Shown here one piece after another: positions 23,522 to 34,818 of a stretch of 64,000 nt of DNA; positions within the stretch are counted from its first letter, which is position 1; each line of letters starts with the position of its first letter. Source of the stretch: Liquidambar formosana (taxonomy: Eukaryota; Streptophyta; Magnoliopsida; Saxifragales; Altingiaceae). The stretch is from positions 8,657,991 to 8,721,990 of the forward strand of contig CM077827.1 of assembly GCA_039720395.1 (NCBI GenBank), in the 5' to 3' direction. Both the position numbers and the translations under genes were made by a program. The notes under the pieces were generated by a model. That model was not told the DNA's origin, did no database searches, and was given only the letters and a program-made list of their open reading frames with translations.

Positions 23522-24820
23522 GCTAAAAAGTTACTTCCTTTAGATCTTCAAATTTCTCACAATTTTCTTCTAATGGTAGCTGTACCTCATTAGGAATGAC
23601 AACTACCTCCTGCTCTTGGGCTTCTACCACAATACTCTCAATCGCCTCTTTTACATCAATTATGGACTCATCCTCTTCTTCAATAACCAAGTGAGCTTCT
23701 GGTTTTGGGTCTTCAAAATTTTTATGAACCTCTTGTTTTGGCGGTTGATTATGAAACTTCATGGTATAATCTCTCACACAATAATTACTACGCCCATAAT
23801 CTTGATCTATATCAAATCCTTTATAATCATAAAGAGAATATTTAGATACTATCATTCTTCTCATTCTAGGCCGTGAGCGAATACAAGATTTAACTTGTTG
23901 AGTTTTCAAAAATTGCAATTGATCCCACCACTTTGCAACACAAAGAAAAAGCTTGAATGTAATAGCTTTTACCTTTTCCTCATCCGAGATCTTCACAAAG
24001 TCGAAAAATATCTCCAAACCAAATAACCAATAATAGTTTTCGTTTGAAAATCCATTGAAATTAGGAATATCTCTAAGTTATTTAAATATCTAACAACTAC
24101 CTCCTGCTCTTGGGCTTCTACCACAATACTCTCAATCGCCTCTTTTACATCAATTATGGACTCATCCTCTTCTTCAATAACCAAGTGAGCTTCTGGTTTT
24201 GGGTCTTCAAAATTTTTATGAACCTCTTGTTTTGGCGGTTGATTATGAAACTTCATGGTATAATCTCTCACACAATAATTACTACGCCCATAATCTTAAT
24301 CTATATCAAATCCTTTATAATCATACAGAGAATATTTAGATACTATCATTCTTCTCATTCTAGGCCGTGAGCGAATACAAGATTTAACTTGTTGAGTTTT
24401 CGAAAATTGCAATTGATCCCACCACTTTGCAACACAAAGAAAAAGCTTGAATGTAATAGCTTTTACCTTTTCCTCATCCGAGATCTTCATAAAGTCGAAA
24501 AATATCTCCAAACCAAATAACCAATAATAGTTTTTGTTTGAAAATCCATTGAAATTAGGAATATCTCTAAGTTATTTAAATATCTAACAATTAGGAATGT
24601 GTCTACCAATAGGACGACCACGAGCCCCATCGTCGACGCAAACCTTATCATCCTCATGTAGCCTATTAGTCTTCATCATTAACCTAGTAAGAGTTGCTTG
24701 TATTTCCCACAATGCTTGCTTGGCATCGCGTTGAATCCTTGAAATTTTGACCCTAGTAAAGGCCTCTTCTCCACGTACGCTGCTGTCAAAGAAGTTGCCA
24801 CCATAGCGTGCAATCGCCAT
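23522..24820 (-). pseudogene. gag-like gene, disrupted by a 494-bp duplication
   Basis: Starts at 24820 with MAIARYGGNFFDSSVRGEEA and runs to RPIGRHIPN. The core follows as LEIFFDFVKISDEEKVKAI, FKLFLCVAKWWDQLQ and SCIRSRPRMRRM, the pattern of plant Ty3-type Gag (the WWDQLQ motif is typical), then a glutamate-rich tail. The core occurs twice, at 24588-24095 and 24094-23601, as a direct repeat. The unit is 494 bp, not a multiple of 3, so the second copy is out of frame with the first and the product is split. No CCHC knuckle was seen. Confidence 0.75.
23601..24588. repeat. Tandem duplication, 2 x 494 bp
   Basis: Unit 1 is 23601-24094 and unit 2 is 24095-24588. Both begin AACTACCTCCTGCTC and end TTAAATATCTAACA. 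By eye there are about five differences, so the copies are about 99% identical and the duplication is much younger than the element's LTR divergence suggests for the insertion. Confidence 0.92.
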
Positions 24821-24852
24821 CTAACTAGGATGAAGCCTGCTCTGATACCAAC

Positions 24853-25374
24853 TAACGTAGTGGAAAGCGTACGAAAGAAAAAGGGCACCGCCTTCTTCTT
24901 AGAAAAATACTCGAATCAACGAGCAATAGAGTAACACACTCATATCCACGAGCAAAAGAATAAAAACTTAGTAAAGAAATTCTTATTGATCAAAGTTCTA
25001 TTTTTGCGCATAGGGTTACAAGCCTATTTATAAAGAGCTAAAGCTATGAAATAGAAATCCTAGTTCTACTAGAACAACTTAAACTAATTAGGAATAGGAA
25101 ATAACAAATTATGTTAAATCCAGGAAAACATGAAAATAGGAAAGGAATAAGCAAAATAAGCAAAAAATCAAATTAAGCAAATCTAACTAGATTTGGCCTT
25201 CTCGAGTCCGACTTTTTTTTATGATCTAACCCGTGTGCGACTTTTTCTCAAAATCTAGTTATGATGCTAACTAGATTTGGCTCATGCTAACTAGATTTGC
25301 TTAGCCAGAACTTTTGATGATCCAGCAATGGCAAACCGCAAAGGTGACTAGTCTGGGTGACTTGTCCTACATCA
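24853..25374 (-). repeat. 5' LTR of the gag-only element
   Basis: On the element's strand it begins TGATGTAGGACAAG and ends CTACGTTA. The primer binding site follows after 2 bases (24850-24839). Confidence 0.9.
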
Positions 25375-25615
25375 GATTAAGAAATCAAATTCAAGATCTT
25401 TCACGTCTTGAAGCGTAAATCTCAAATACTACCAGTCCACCTCTTGAGGTTCTACATATGTTTGTTATTCTTATTTGATTTTTCAAAATTACCTAAATAG
25501 TTGCTGTGATCCGTTTCCTACTTCACGTGATCTGACATTAATAAATTTACTAAAATATTTCTATGTCAAAATTGCATGAAATAATTTTCCTTCTCTTGGT
25601 CTAGTTTTGATACAA

Positions 25616-25635
25616 AATATATATATATATATATC
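25616..25635. repeat. (AT)n microsatellite
   Basis: Short AT dinucleotide run in the intron. A separate (CACCCG)n run of about four units lies at 25828-25855. Confidence 0.85.
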
Positions 25636-25941
25636 ATGATTCAAATTTTCAGGTTGTGAAATGCTATATACAGTAATACAGCATCTTATGTGTAGCACCA
25701 AAATAACACCACCTTATGTAACACTATGTGTATGGATCAAAACTCCTTCAATTTATTTAACAAATCTATATTGTTTACTAATGTGGGTTGGTGCTGTACA
25801 AAAAGTGCTTCGTATATATAGCACCGCCGCACCCGCACCCGCACCCGCACCCGCCCTTTGCAGCGTTATATAAGTATTTTGCAATTGTGTGGCAAACATT
25901 AATTGGGACGCTGAAAGACAAAAGAAAAGAATTTATGGTAC

Positions 25942-26436
25942 CTGCTTGTACAATTGTAGGAGCTCAACAATGAAGCAAGCGTCAAGTAGCATCATCTGCA
26001 CAAACTCATCGCTGCTCAAAGCATCAAATTTCTCCGTGTAGCATTTTCTGGTTCTCGTCTCCAATTTCTTCATTTCTCTTTTAAGGCCATCCAACGTCAC
26101 ATTTTGTACTCGCCAATTCTCCACTGAACTGTCAACGGTGTTGGTATTGTGAGTCATGGGGCCCAAGATGCCATAGAGCAGTCGCAATTTGTGTGCTTCC
26201 ATGGCTTGGAACTTTGGATTGTTACGATGAAATGGGCCTATGGAGACAAGCTCTGGGATGAAGTTATCTTCATCAATTTTGCGCATGCTTGGCGGAACTC
26301 GGGATATAATACATCTTTCGCTTTTGCCAGAGTTGCAAAGATGATCTTCCCATTGAGGATTGTGTATGTCAATGACCTGTTGCGGTGGTTGGGTCGAGCT
26401 TGATCCTTCCCCATGATTTGCAGTGATAGGTTCCAT
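25942..26436 (-). CDS. DUF247 domain protein, coding exon 1 (N-terminal)
   Basis: Encodes residues 1-165, from ATG at 26436 to the donor CAG/GTACCA. The N-terminus is polar and low-complexity (GSSSTQPPQQ). The DUF247 signature begins at residue 42 (CIISRVPPSMRKIDE), followed by PELVSIGPFHR (61-71), MEAHKLRLLYGIL and DEFVQMMLLDACFIVELL (143-160). Together with exon 2 this gives 459 residues, the usual size for the family. The chosen ATG is the first in frame after a likely leader intron (acceptor TTTTTCAG at 26445). Reading on past the donor meets a stop after VP, which supports splicing. Confidence 0.88.
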
Positions 26437-26444
26437 TAATTTTC

Positions 26445-26658
26445 CTGAAAAAGATCAGCTAAGCTATATTTAGATTTAAATGCAAAGAGAGAAAAACCTC
26501 CCCTGAATTATATGATTTCAACATTGAGGATCGGATTTCACTCATAAACACCAATTTTCTTCTCTAATACTCCATGTAAAAACTCCAAACCCTGGAGCTA
26601 GGACACAGAAAACAATGAGGTAAATAGTAATAACAACATGAAGTTAGAAATAGCGTAC
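26445..26658 (-). other. Likely 5'UTR intron of the DUF247 gene
   Basis: On the minus strand the donor is ATCTG followed by GTACGC (26658) and the acceptor is GATCTTTTTCAG (26445), 8 bases before the start codon. Length is 214 bp. Predicted from splice-site sequence only. Confidence 0.4.
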
Positions 26659-29068
26659 CAGATATGTGAAGAGCTTCTCCCACAATTCTAACCAAGTTCA
26701 TAAGACGAAGAATCAACCCACAGGAAGCCTGTTTATGAAGCATGGGAGATGGCCATTATATATTCGTAACTTCCATTGTGATAATGTATATTTCATGTTT
26801 TAAAGAAGTAGACTTGAAGACCCAAGTCTTTTTTTTTTTTTTTTTAGATAAATCTACGAAGATCGATGTCAAACTATAGGGCATTTCCTATTGTACGGTC
26901 ATTGACCAAGTTATTTCAACAGATATGGTAAAATATTACCAAGATCTTGTGTATAGACCTTTAAACAAACACTTGGAGAGCATGCGAAAGAGAAACATTA
27001 TTGCTGTCACTGACTTGGGTCCAAGCACTCCAAAACCAGTCAATTAACAACCCAAAAACAGTTACCAATTACCCAATCAAATCCATAAGCACATTATAAA
27101 AATTAAAAAAATTAAAAAATAAAATAAAATCGGATACTATATTGCTCGAACTCAAGAGCATGGAAAAGAACACAACTTGTAATTCAAACATGATTTCGTC
27201 ATACATAGGTTTCACTCAATAGGCAAGCAAATGTCGATTATTCGGGATTGATCAAAACAAGCTCAACTACAGCACAATGACAAACAAATGAATGAACAGA
27301 GATACGAAGAACGGAAAACGATAAAAAAATAAAGCCCTTCTTACTTTGACATTGATGAGGGTGTTGCCGCCCGGTGAAGAGGAACTGGTGTTAAAGAATC
27401 AGAGAGTTACGTGAGAGGCAAAGGTAGAGTAGAGTTTCCAAGAAAAACCCACCAAATGGGGTTATAGAAGAAATAGTTGTGGAGAAAGATAGAGAGAAGA
27501 GGGACCTGCGAGTTTTGGGTTGTTGCAGGATTTTTCCCCAACGGGATGATGGAGAGATGGAGACTCATGCGGCTGAGAAAAATAATGGGAGAATTCCGAT
27601 TTGGTGTACTTTGGTTACCAAATTGAAATTTTTTTCTTATTTATGTAAACTAATTTTATTAGAAAATGTCATTTTCAATAACTTTTTAAAATAAAGTTTT
27701 TCAATAGAGTAGTGATACATAGGACCACTGTGAGGGGACGAAATATTGGGACGACTAACTTCTTTGAACCTGATTGGTGAGTTCAAAAACCACCTAAATA
27801 CGTAATGTCGAAAATACCCACCACACAGGGCAAAACCAACCAACCGAAAATCACGCCTAATTCAAAAAACAAGATTTTCGCACCCATTTTGAGTTTGCAA
27901 AATCAAATCACTTGATCCAAACTAAGGAAAAAAGAAAAGAAAATCTACAAGAAAATTCAAGATAAATATAAAAATAAAAATATCAAGATAAAATCATTAA
28001 ATTAAAACATAAGTTCATGCAACCAGGAGCACACAGAACAGAACCAAGATAACTATCTAAAGAACCGACATAATTATCTGAAAAACCGAGATTTTTCATA
28101 CAAAAAACCTAGAAACTCAAGATAATTATCTGAAGAACCGACATAACTATCCGAAAAACGGAGATAATTATCTTATAAAATGAGATAATTATCATGATTT
28201 GTGAAAGAAAAAACTTCAAATTTTTAAAAAAAAAATGTAGAAGAAAAAAATTATCTTGATTCAGTTTAATACAACCAATAGAAGTCCAAAAAAAAAAAAA
28301 AAAAACACCAAACCCAAAACCCAAATTAGATCTAACCAGCAACGAAAATGGTCAAAGATGTTGTTGCGGTATGCTCAAACAGGGAGGATGAAGAGACGTG
28401 GTGCAGATCGGCGGGATCCTGCTTCGTTGTCGATGGTAGTGGGTTGTAAGTGTTGATCAGACAAATATCACGGCGATGGTTGACTCGTGTGACGTTGCTT
28501 GCCGGAGATGGGGGTCGTCAAGAGACAAAATCGTGCCGAAGATGGGGTTTGCAGACCTTTACTCCTCATTATCTTCAGGTGACAGCGAGCAGGGGCGAAG
28601 CCAGGATTTTGAGTGAGGTGAGGCAAATGTTAGTTGGTTAATTGTTACTACTTTGTCCTAATTTTAAAAATAAAATATGTATGCTCTTATTTAAGAATTT
28701 TTTATATATCTTTTGCAAAAATTTATAATCCATTACTATTTGATGAACAATATTTCAATTGAATACATTTACAATTATCCTCGATAAGATCCCATCTTTT
28801 GAAAGTGTTGTATGATTACTTTATTTTCAACGCTATCAAATGTTCCTTTCTCAATAAACATAACTAAGCTATCATATAAATATAAATACACACATATACA
28901 CACATGGAAAAGTTGTCATCACCCAAGCAAAATCACAATACAGGCAAGCAAAAGAATATAAAAAAAAAAAATTTATTCCTTTTGCACAAGGAGTAAAGAC
29001 GAAATAGAAAATAAAAATAAAAGAAAAAGAAGAAAGAAAAAAGAGCCATACCATCATAAGTTTTTTCA

Positions 29069-29070
<2 letters not shown>

Positions 29071-29105
<35 letters not shown>
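29071..29105. repeat. (ATT)n microsatellite
   Basis: About eleven ATT/TTA units. Confidence 0.9.
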
Positions 29106-29229
29106 GTGCTATGCTTATAAATTCCTACCCTTCTAGCAAAGCAGCCATTTTAACTCTAATTTTCCATGACATGAAATATCCAATACAATGTACTCTTAAA
29201 GGTATGGAATTCCCTCCCCTCTTGTCAGA

Positions 29230-29540
29230 TGCACATGGCTTTCAAAAGTTATAGAATGTGAAAAGGAAAAAAAATTAGAAATTTTGAGGGTAAGCGCATG
29301 CCCCACTAGACACTAAGGTGGCTTTGCCCTTGGTCATACTCACATGGCTTCCAAAAGCTATAGAATGTGAAAAGAATTTTTAGGGTAGGCGCATGCCCCA
29401 CCTGCTACTAAGGTGGCTTTGCCCTTGGTCATACTCACATGACTTCCAAAAGCTATAGAGTGTGAAAAGGAAAAAAAAAAAATAGAAATTTTGAGGGTAG
29501 GCGCATGCCCCACCTGCCCCTAAGGTGGCTTCGTCCTTGA
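29230..29540 (+). repeat. Tandem repeat, three units of about 105 bp
   Basis: Units start near 29230, 29339 and 29436. Each has CACATGGCTTCCAAAAG-like sequence, GAATGTGAAAAG, a GCGCATGCCCCAC motif and CTAAGGTGGCTTTGCCCTTG. Length differences lie mainly in a central A-run. Confidence 0.85.
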
Positions 29541-30323
29541 CAGCGAGGAGTTCAAGCCTTCTTCCGTGCTAGCTCTTCAACTATATTGAGAAAGAAGACA
29601 AAGAGAGAGAGAAAGAGAGAACAAAAGAGAGAAATGATGTTACGAATGGAAGAGAGAGATAGAAGCGTATTCAATACGCATCCCACTTATCAAGGCTACT
29701 TTTTTCTTCTTTCTCCCGCTTATCAAGGCTACTTTTTTCTTCTTTCTATTAAGTGTCTCAGCATAGTTTTGTTCTTTCTCCCACTTATCAAGGCTACTTT
29801 TTGCTCTTCCTATTAAGTGTCTCAGCATGGTTTTGTAGGGATAAGGGGTGTTTTAGTCAGAATGCATGTTGCACTTAGTCGGCACATGGTTTTGTCCTTA
29901 GAATTCGTCCCTTCTATCTTTTTCCTTTTCAATAATACGTTTTTAAAATAAATTTTTTAGTCATTTATAATTTTCAGTTCTGTAAAAATGAGTAAAGATT
30001 ATAAATGGCTAAAAATCATTTTAAACGACAGATTTTAAAAAAAAAAATTTCTACAAAATTATTTAAAATAATGCTTTCTAGTATACCACGCGATTGGTTT
30101 TCATTAAAGTTATTTAAATTTTCTAAATTTTTTAATATTTTTCATAAAACTTTGAAAAGTAAAAGGAAATGAGATTTACGAATAAAGTTGAGGGATTGTA
30201 ATAGCCGCCCTCATTATATTAACACTATGAAACAAAGACAATAAATATCTAAAAAGTCTGCTTTTCTATTTTTTGACCTCATGCCCCGGCCCTAATTCCA
30301 CCATTTATCTATATCTATATTTA

Positions 30324-30474
30324 TCTATACTTATTATTTTTAAAAGTCTTTTAAATAAAAAAACTTTTGATTGATAATATTGTCCTCATTTAAAATTATA
30401 AATATATTTTTACCCTTAATTTTGGATAATGACTTGAAGTTTCTCATATGATTACAATTAACAAAAAAGGAAAG

Positions 30475-30521
<47 letters not shown>

Positions 30522-31339
30522 AACCTATAGTAATTAACTTCATTCAATTGGGGATTGACGTGCTACTCCAAGTTTCAAGGGAATTATAATTAGTCCCAAC
30601 TACAAACTCTTGGGAATCCTATAGCCTCCATCTTTCTTTGGTTTTTTATAGATGAGTTCATCAGCTCAATTGCTCTTCATGACAGTTCCCATGACAGCAG
30701 TGTATGGGTAGATAACTTTTCTATAATTCCTTTTTTTTTTTTCTTTTTTTTTTTTTGTGGGTACAGAGCCTATTCCTCCAACTCATCCATGAAAAGAGGT
30801 AACACTTATATTTCTTTTTCTTGTTTTGGTGGTTGAAGTATGCTATCTTTCAATATTCGTTTTCCAAAAATTAAAATAAAAAAGCAAGTCTATTATTTTC
30901 CGTTAATAAAACATTAAAATTTGGCATGGTAAGATGGTATGAACTACAAAATTTCTTTCATTTTGGTCATCATGCTACGATCTTTTTAATATGTTGTGTA
31001 ATTGTGTTTATACAAATTATACATATCGATACAAATTGTTGAAAATCCTATTAGATATAACTCTTTATGATAATTTTTGATGCATTATAATTCTTGATTC
31101 ACAGTGTTGTTGAAGGATTGTATTGATTCACATTGTTGTTGAAGAATTGTATTGATTTACATTTTGTCTGGTGTTTTCTTTTGAAAGATGGGTTCAGATT
31201 CAAGTTACTAATATTGTAATACATATCTTATGATTTCTCTTCTACTCTCCTTTGATACTCTGTTGTTAATTAAATTTCTTGAAAAGAAAAAAAAAGATAT
31301 CATTAAAACCACATACAAAGCACGTGTGCAATAATTAGA
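30324..31339 (+). mobile_element. Degenerate Helitron-like element (copy 1)
   Basis: Starts TCTATACTTATTATTTTTAA, like the other Helitron 5' ends here, and finishes near GCACGTGTGCAATAATTAG, a decayed hairpin and CTRR end. It contains poly-A at 30476-30517 and no coding sequence. Its duplicate is 33062-34057. Confidence 0.45.
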
Positions 31340-31599
31340 ATCAACAAATGATTATCTATACTTCTCCATAACCTTGAATCTGAGATTGCTCACTCAATAA
31401 GTGAGGAGAATGCCATTAAGCTATCACGCCTTCGGCACAAAAAAGTTTAATTAAGTGAAGATTGTGAACTGTGGTGTTGCTCCCGATGGGTTGTAGACAG
31501 CCTACAGACTGGTCCTGTAGGCAGGCGTGAAAGGGATTATTAGTCGATGGGGGTTTCTATTGGCACTCCAAGACTTATTTTTCATCCTCCACTTATTTT

Positions 31600-31900
31600 A
31601 TATTTTAAAATTTTATGAAAAATATAAAATATTTTTATAAAAATTGATAACGTAATTTACTAGAAAACATCGTTTTAAATAATTTTATAAAATAAAATTT
31701 TTCAAAAATCTATCATTTAAATAGACTTTGTAACCTTTTATATAACAAAGATTATAAATGACCAACAACTCCACTTAAACGGTAAATTTTGAAAAAAAAA
31801 ATTTCTGCAAAATTGTTCAAAATGATGTTTTTTTAATAAATTACAACATCCGGTTTTTATAAAAAGTTTTTATATTTTTCATAAAACCTTAAAAAACGAA
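31600..31900. mobile_element. Palindromic MITE, family P (complete copy)
   Basis: The left arm (ATTTTATGAAAAATATAAAA) and right arm (TTTTTATATTTTTCATAAAA) are inverted, as are ACTAGAAAACATCGTTTTAA and TTCAAAATGATGTTTTTTTA. The whole 300 bp folds on itself around 31750. Confidence 0.7.
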
Positions 31901-31946
31901 TAGATTGAGAACAGGACTTTCAACTTTCAACTGGTTTGGGTTATAA

Positions 31947-34160
31947 CCATTACCAAGATCTTGTGTTTAGACCTTTAAACAAACATTTGGAGAGCATGCG
32001 AAAGAGAAACATTATTGCTGTCACTGACTTAGGTCCAAGCACTCCAAAACCAGTCAATTAACAACCCAAAAACAGTTACCAATTACCCAATCAAATCCAA
32101 AAGCACATTATTAAAATAAAAAAATTATTTAAAAAAAATCGGATACTATATTGCACGAACTCAAGAGCATGGAAAAGAACACAACTTGTAATTCAAACAT
32201 GATTTCGTCATACAGAGGTTTCACTCAATAGGCAAGCAAATGTCGATTATTCGGGATTGATCAAAACAAGCTCAACTACAGAGACACGAAGAACGGAAAA
32301 CGACAAAACATAAAGCCCTTCTTACTTTGACATTGATGAGGGTGTCGCCGTCCGGTGAAGAGGAATTGGTGTTAAAGAATCAGAGAGTTACGTGAGAGGC
32401 AAAGGTAGAGTTGAGTTTCCAAGAAAAACCCACCTAATGGGGTATAGAAGAAATAGTTGTGGAGAAAGGTCGAGAGAAGAGGGACCTGCGAGTTTTGGGT
32501 TGTTGGAGGATTTTTCCCCAACGGGATGATGGAGAGATGGAGACTCATGCGGCTGAGAAAAATAATGGGAGAATTCCGATTTCGTGTACTTTGGTTACCA
32601 AATTGAAATTTTTTTCTTTTTTATGAAAACTAATTTTATTAGAAAATGTCATTTTCAACATCTTTTTAAAATAAAATTTCTCAATATTACGTTGTTTAAG
32701 TATATTTTTTGGTCATTTATAATTTTCGGTTCTATAAAAATGAATAAAGATTATAAATGACCAAAAATTATTTTAAACGATAGATTTTAGAAAAAATTTC
32801 TTTTACAAATTTATTCAAAATAATGCTTTCTATTATACCATGCGATTGGTTTTCATTAAATTTTTTTATATTTTTAATAAAACTTTGAAAAAAAAAAAAA
32901 AATTGAAATTTACAAATAAAGTTGAGGGATTACAATAGCCATCCTCATTATATTAACACTATGAAACAAAGATAGTAAATAGCTAAAAAGTCTGCTTTTC
33001 TATTTTTCGACCTCATGCATGCCCCAGCCCTAATTCCTCCATTTATCTATATCTATATTTATCTATACTAATTATTTTTAAAAGTCTTTTAAACAAAAAA
33101 CTTTTGATTGATAATATTATCTTCATTTAAAATTATAAATATATTTTTACCCTTAATTTTGGATACGAACTTGAAGTCTCTCATATGATTACGATTAGAA
33201 AAAAAACCAAAAAACCTATAGTAATTAACTTCATCTAATTGGGGATAGACGTGCTACTCCAAGTTTTAAGGGAATTATAATTAGTCCCAACTACAAACTC
33301 TTGGGAATCCTATAGCCTCCATCTTTCTTTGGTTTTTCATAGATGAGTTCATCTCAATTGCTCTTCATGACAGTTCCCATGACAGCAATGTATGGGTAGA
33401 TAACTTTTCTACAATTCTTTTCTTTCCTTTGTTTTCCTTTTTTTTTTTTTTTTTTTTTTTAGGTGGGACAGAACCTATTCCTCCAACTCATCGATGAAAA
33501 GACGTAACACTTATATTTCTTTTTCTTTTTTTGGTGGTTGAAGTATGCTATCTTTCAATATTCGTTTTCCAAAAATTAAAATAAAAAAAGAAGTCAATTA
33601 TTTTCCGTTAATAAAACATTAAAATTTGGCATGGTAGGATGGTATGAACTACAAAATTTCTCTCTTTCATTTTGGTCATCATGCTACGATCTTTTTAATA
33701 TGTTGTGTTTATACAAATTATGCATATCCATATAAATTGTTGAAAATCCTATTAGATATAACTCTTTATGATAAGTTTTGATGCATTATAATTCTTGATC
33801 CACACTTCACAGTGTTGTTGAAGGATTGTATTGATTCACAGTCTTGTTGAAGAATTGTATTGGTTCACATTTTGTCTAGTGTTTTCTTTCGAAAGATAGG
33901 TTCAGATTCTAGTTACTAATATAGTAATACATATGTTATGATTTCTCTTCTAGTCTCCTTTGATACCCTGTTGTTAAGTAAATTTCTTGAAAAAAAGAAA
34001 AAAGAAAAAAGAAGTTATCATTAAAACCACGTGCAAGGCTCGTGTGCAATAATTAGAATCAACAACTGATTATCAATACTTTTCCATAACCTTGAATCCA
34101 AGATTGCTCACTCAATAAGTGAGGAGAATGCTATTAAGCTATCACGCCATCGGTGCCAAA
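31947..34160. repeat. Tandem segmental duplication, copy 2
   Basis: Counterpart of 26930-27706 plus 29926-31440 without the Mutator-like insertion. Small indels and substitutions occur throughout, including a shorter A-run at 33200 and a longer T-run at 33440-33462. The site corresponding to the insertion reads TTTCTCAATATTACG (about 32676-32690). Confidence 0.9.
33062..34057 (+). mobile_element. Degenerate Helitron-like element (copy 2)
   Basis: Starts TCTATACTAATTATTTTTAA and ends after CACGTGC-AAG-GCTCGTG (hairpin with one mismatch) and TGCAATAATTAG. This copy keeps the terminal hairpin better than copy 1. Confidence 0.5.
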
Positions 34161-34289
34161 AAGTTTACTTAAACATGCAACAGATTTTGGGGGGGGGGGG
34201 AATTGACAAAGTTATTCAAAATGATGTTTTCTAACAGACAGTGCGGACAATTTTTATGAAATTTTTTTGTATTTTTCATAAAACCTTAA

Positions 34290-34446
34290 CGCTATGTTTG
34301 GATAAGGAATTTTTAGGTGGAATTTGTTTTTGAGATAGAATTTGTAAAATTTTTATAAGAATGAGATGGACAAAATCCTTATAAAAATTTTACAAATTAC
34401 ATCTCAAAAGCAAATTCTACCAAAAAATTCCTTATCCAACATAGCA
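34290..34446. mobile_element. Palindromic MITE with TAA target duplication
   Basis: Almost perfect 157-bp palindrome: the left end reads CGCTATGTTTGGATAAGGAA and the right end, on the other strand, TGCTATGTTGGATAAGGAA. TAA flanks both sides (34287-34289 and 34447-34449). It lies inside a copy of MITE family P. Confidence 0.8.
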
Positions 34447-34558
34447 TAAAAGTTTTTAAATAAGTTAAGGATAAAAAACAAGTCTTGGGAGTCAATAGAA
34501 GCTCACTGACACCAATAGGCTTGAGCTAACCCAACGTCATGTTGAGCTTAAATTTAAT

Positions 34559-34775
34559 GGGAATGGCTATTGCAACCCCCCAAAGGGTGAAGTTGCCCCC
34601 CCAAATTTTTTAATGAGAAGAAAGATGCTACAAAATGACCAAAAAGGGCTTTATGCAACCCACCCCTCTCGTTCCACTCTCCGGCACCCCTCTCCGGCAA
34701 CATTCTCCGACACCCACCCCACCGGCAACATTCTCCGGCGAGCACCCACCCCTCTTCTGCACCTTCCTCCTCTTC

Positions 34776-34818
<43 letters not shown>

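Larger units (their letters stand above)
22616..25374 (-). mobile_element. Gag-only LTR retrotransposon in the DUF247 intron
   Basis: Two LTRs (22616-23151 and 24853-25374) enclose 1.7 kb and are flanked by a perfect 5-bp TSD, GATTA (22611-22615 and 25375-25379). Polarity is minus: the primer site TGGTATCAGAGC is read from 24850 to 24839, 2 bases from the right LTR, and a purine tract (AGTGGAGGGGAC) abuts the left LTR. Only gag-like coding is present, with no protease, reverse transcriptase or integrase, so it depends on an autonomous relative. The interior carries a 494-bp tandem duplication. Confidence 0.92.
18616..25941 (-). other. DUF247 intron (about 7.3 kb) filled with transposons
   Basis: Between the two coding exons. 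The donor is CAAGCAG followed by GTACCA on the minus strand (exon ends at 25942). It holds palindromic repeats (18663-19390), a small Helitron (20544-21015) and a gag-only LTR element (22616-25374), with microsatellites between. Both exons stay open and in phase, so splicing across it is plausible; alternatively the gene was split by the insertions and is no longer made as one product. Confidence 0.65.
27707..29925. mobile_element. Mutator-like insertion (2.2 kb)
   Basis: Present in duplication copy 1 and absent from copy 2 at the matching site (near 32690). Flanked by a perfect 9-bp direct repeat, TTTTCAATA (27698-27706 and 29926-29934); 9 bp is the Mutator signature. The termini are only weakly inverted (GAGGGGACGAA on the left, GAAGGGACGAA on the right strand, both a little inside the ends). 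The interior has short repeated motifs (ATAATTATCTGAAGAACCGA at 28110-28180), a balanced-composition stretch at 28340-28640, and tandem repeats at 29230-29540 and 29688-29830. No transposase was recognised. Confidence 0.75.
26930..31440. repeat. Tandem segmental duplication, copy 1
   Basis: 26930-27706 matches 31947-32690, and 29926-31440 matches 32690-34160. The two halves are continuous in copy 2 but separated here by 27707-29925. Shared landmarks are GGAGAGCATGCGAAAGAG, GAGGGACCTGCGAGTTTTGG and the Helitron-like piece. The first part lies directly upstream of the DUF247 gene and includes a possible leader donor (CAAAGTAAGAAG on the minus strand, 27345), so promoter or 5'UTR sequence may be duplicated. 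The open frame at 27479-27694 is not recognised. Confidence 0.9.

Noticed and set aside
23616..24370. Two near-identical 86-codon plus-strand frames
   Set aside because: They are the reverse reading of the duplicated gag segment, whose minus-strand frame carries the recognisable Gag motif.
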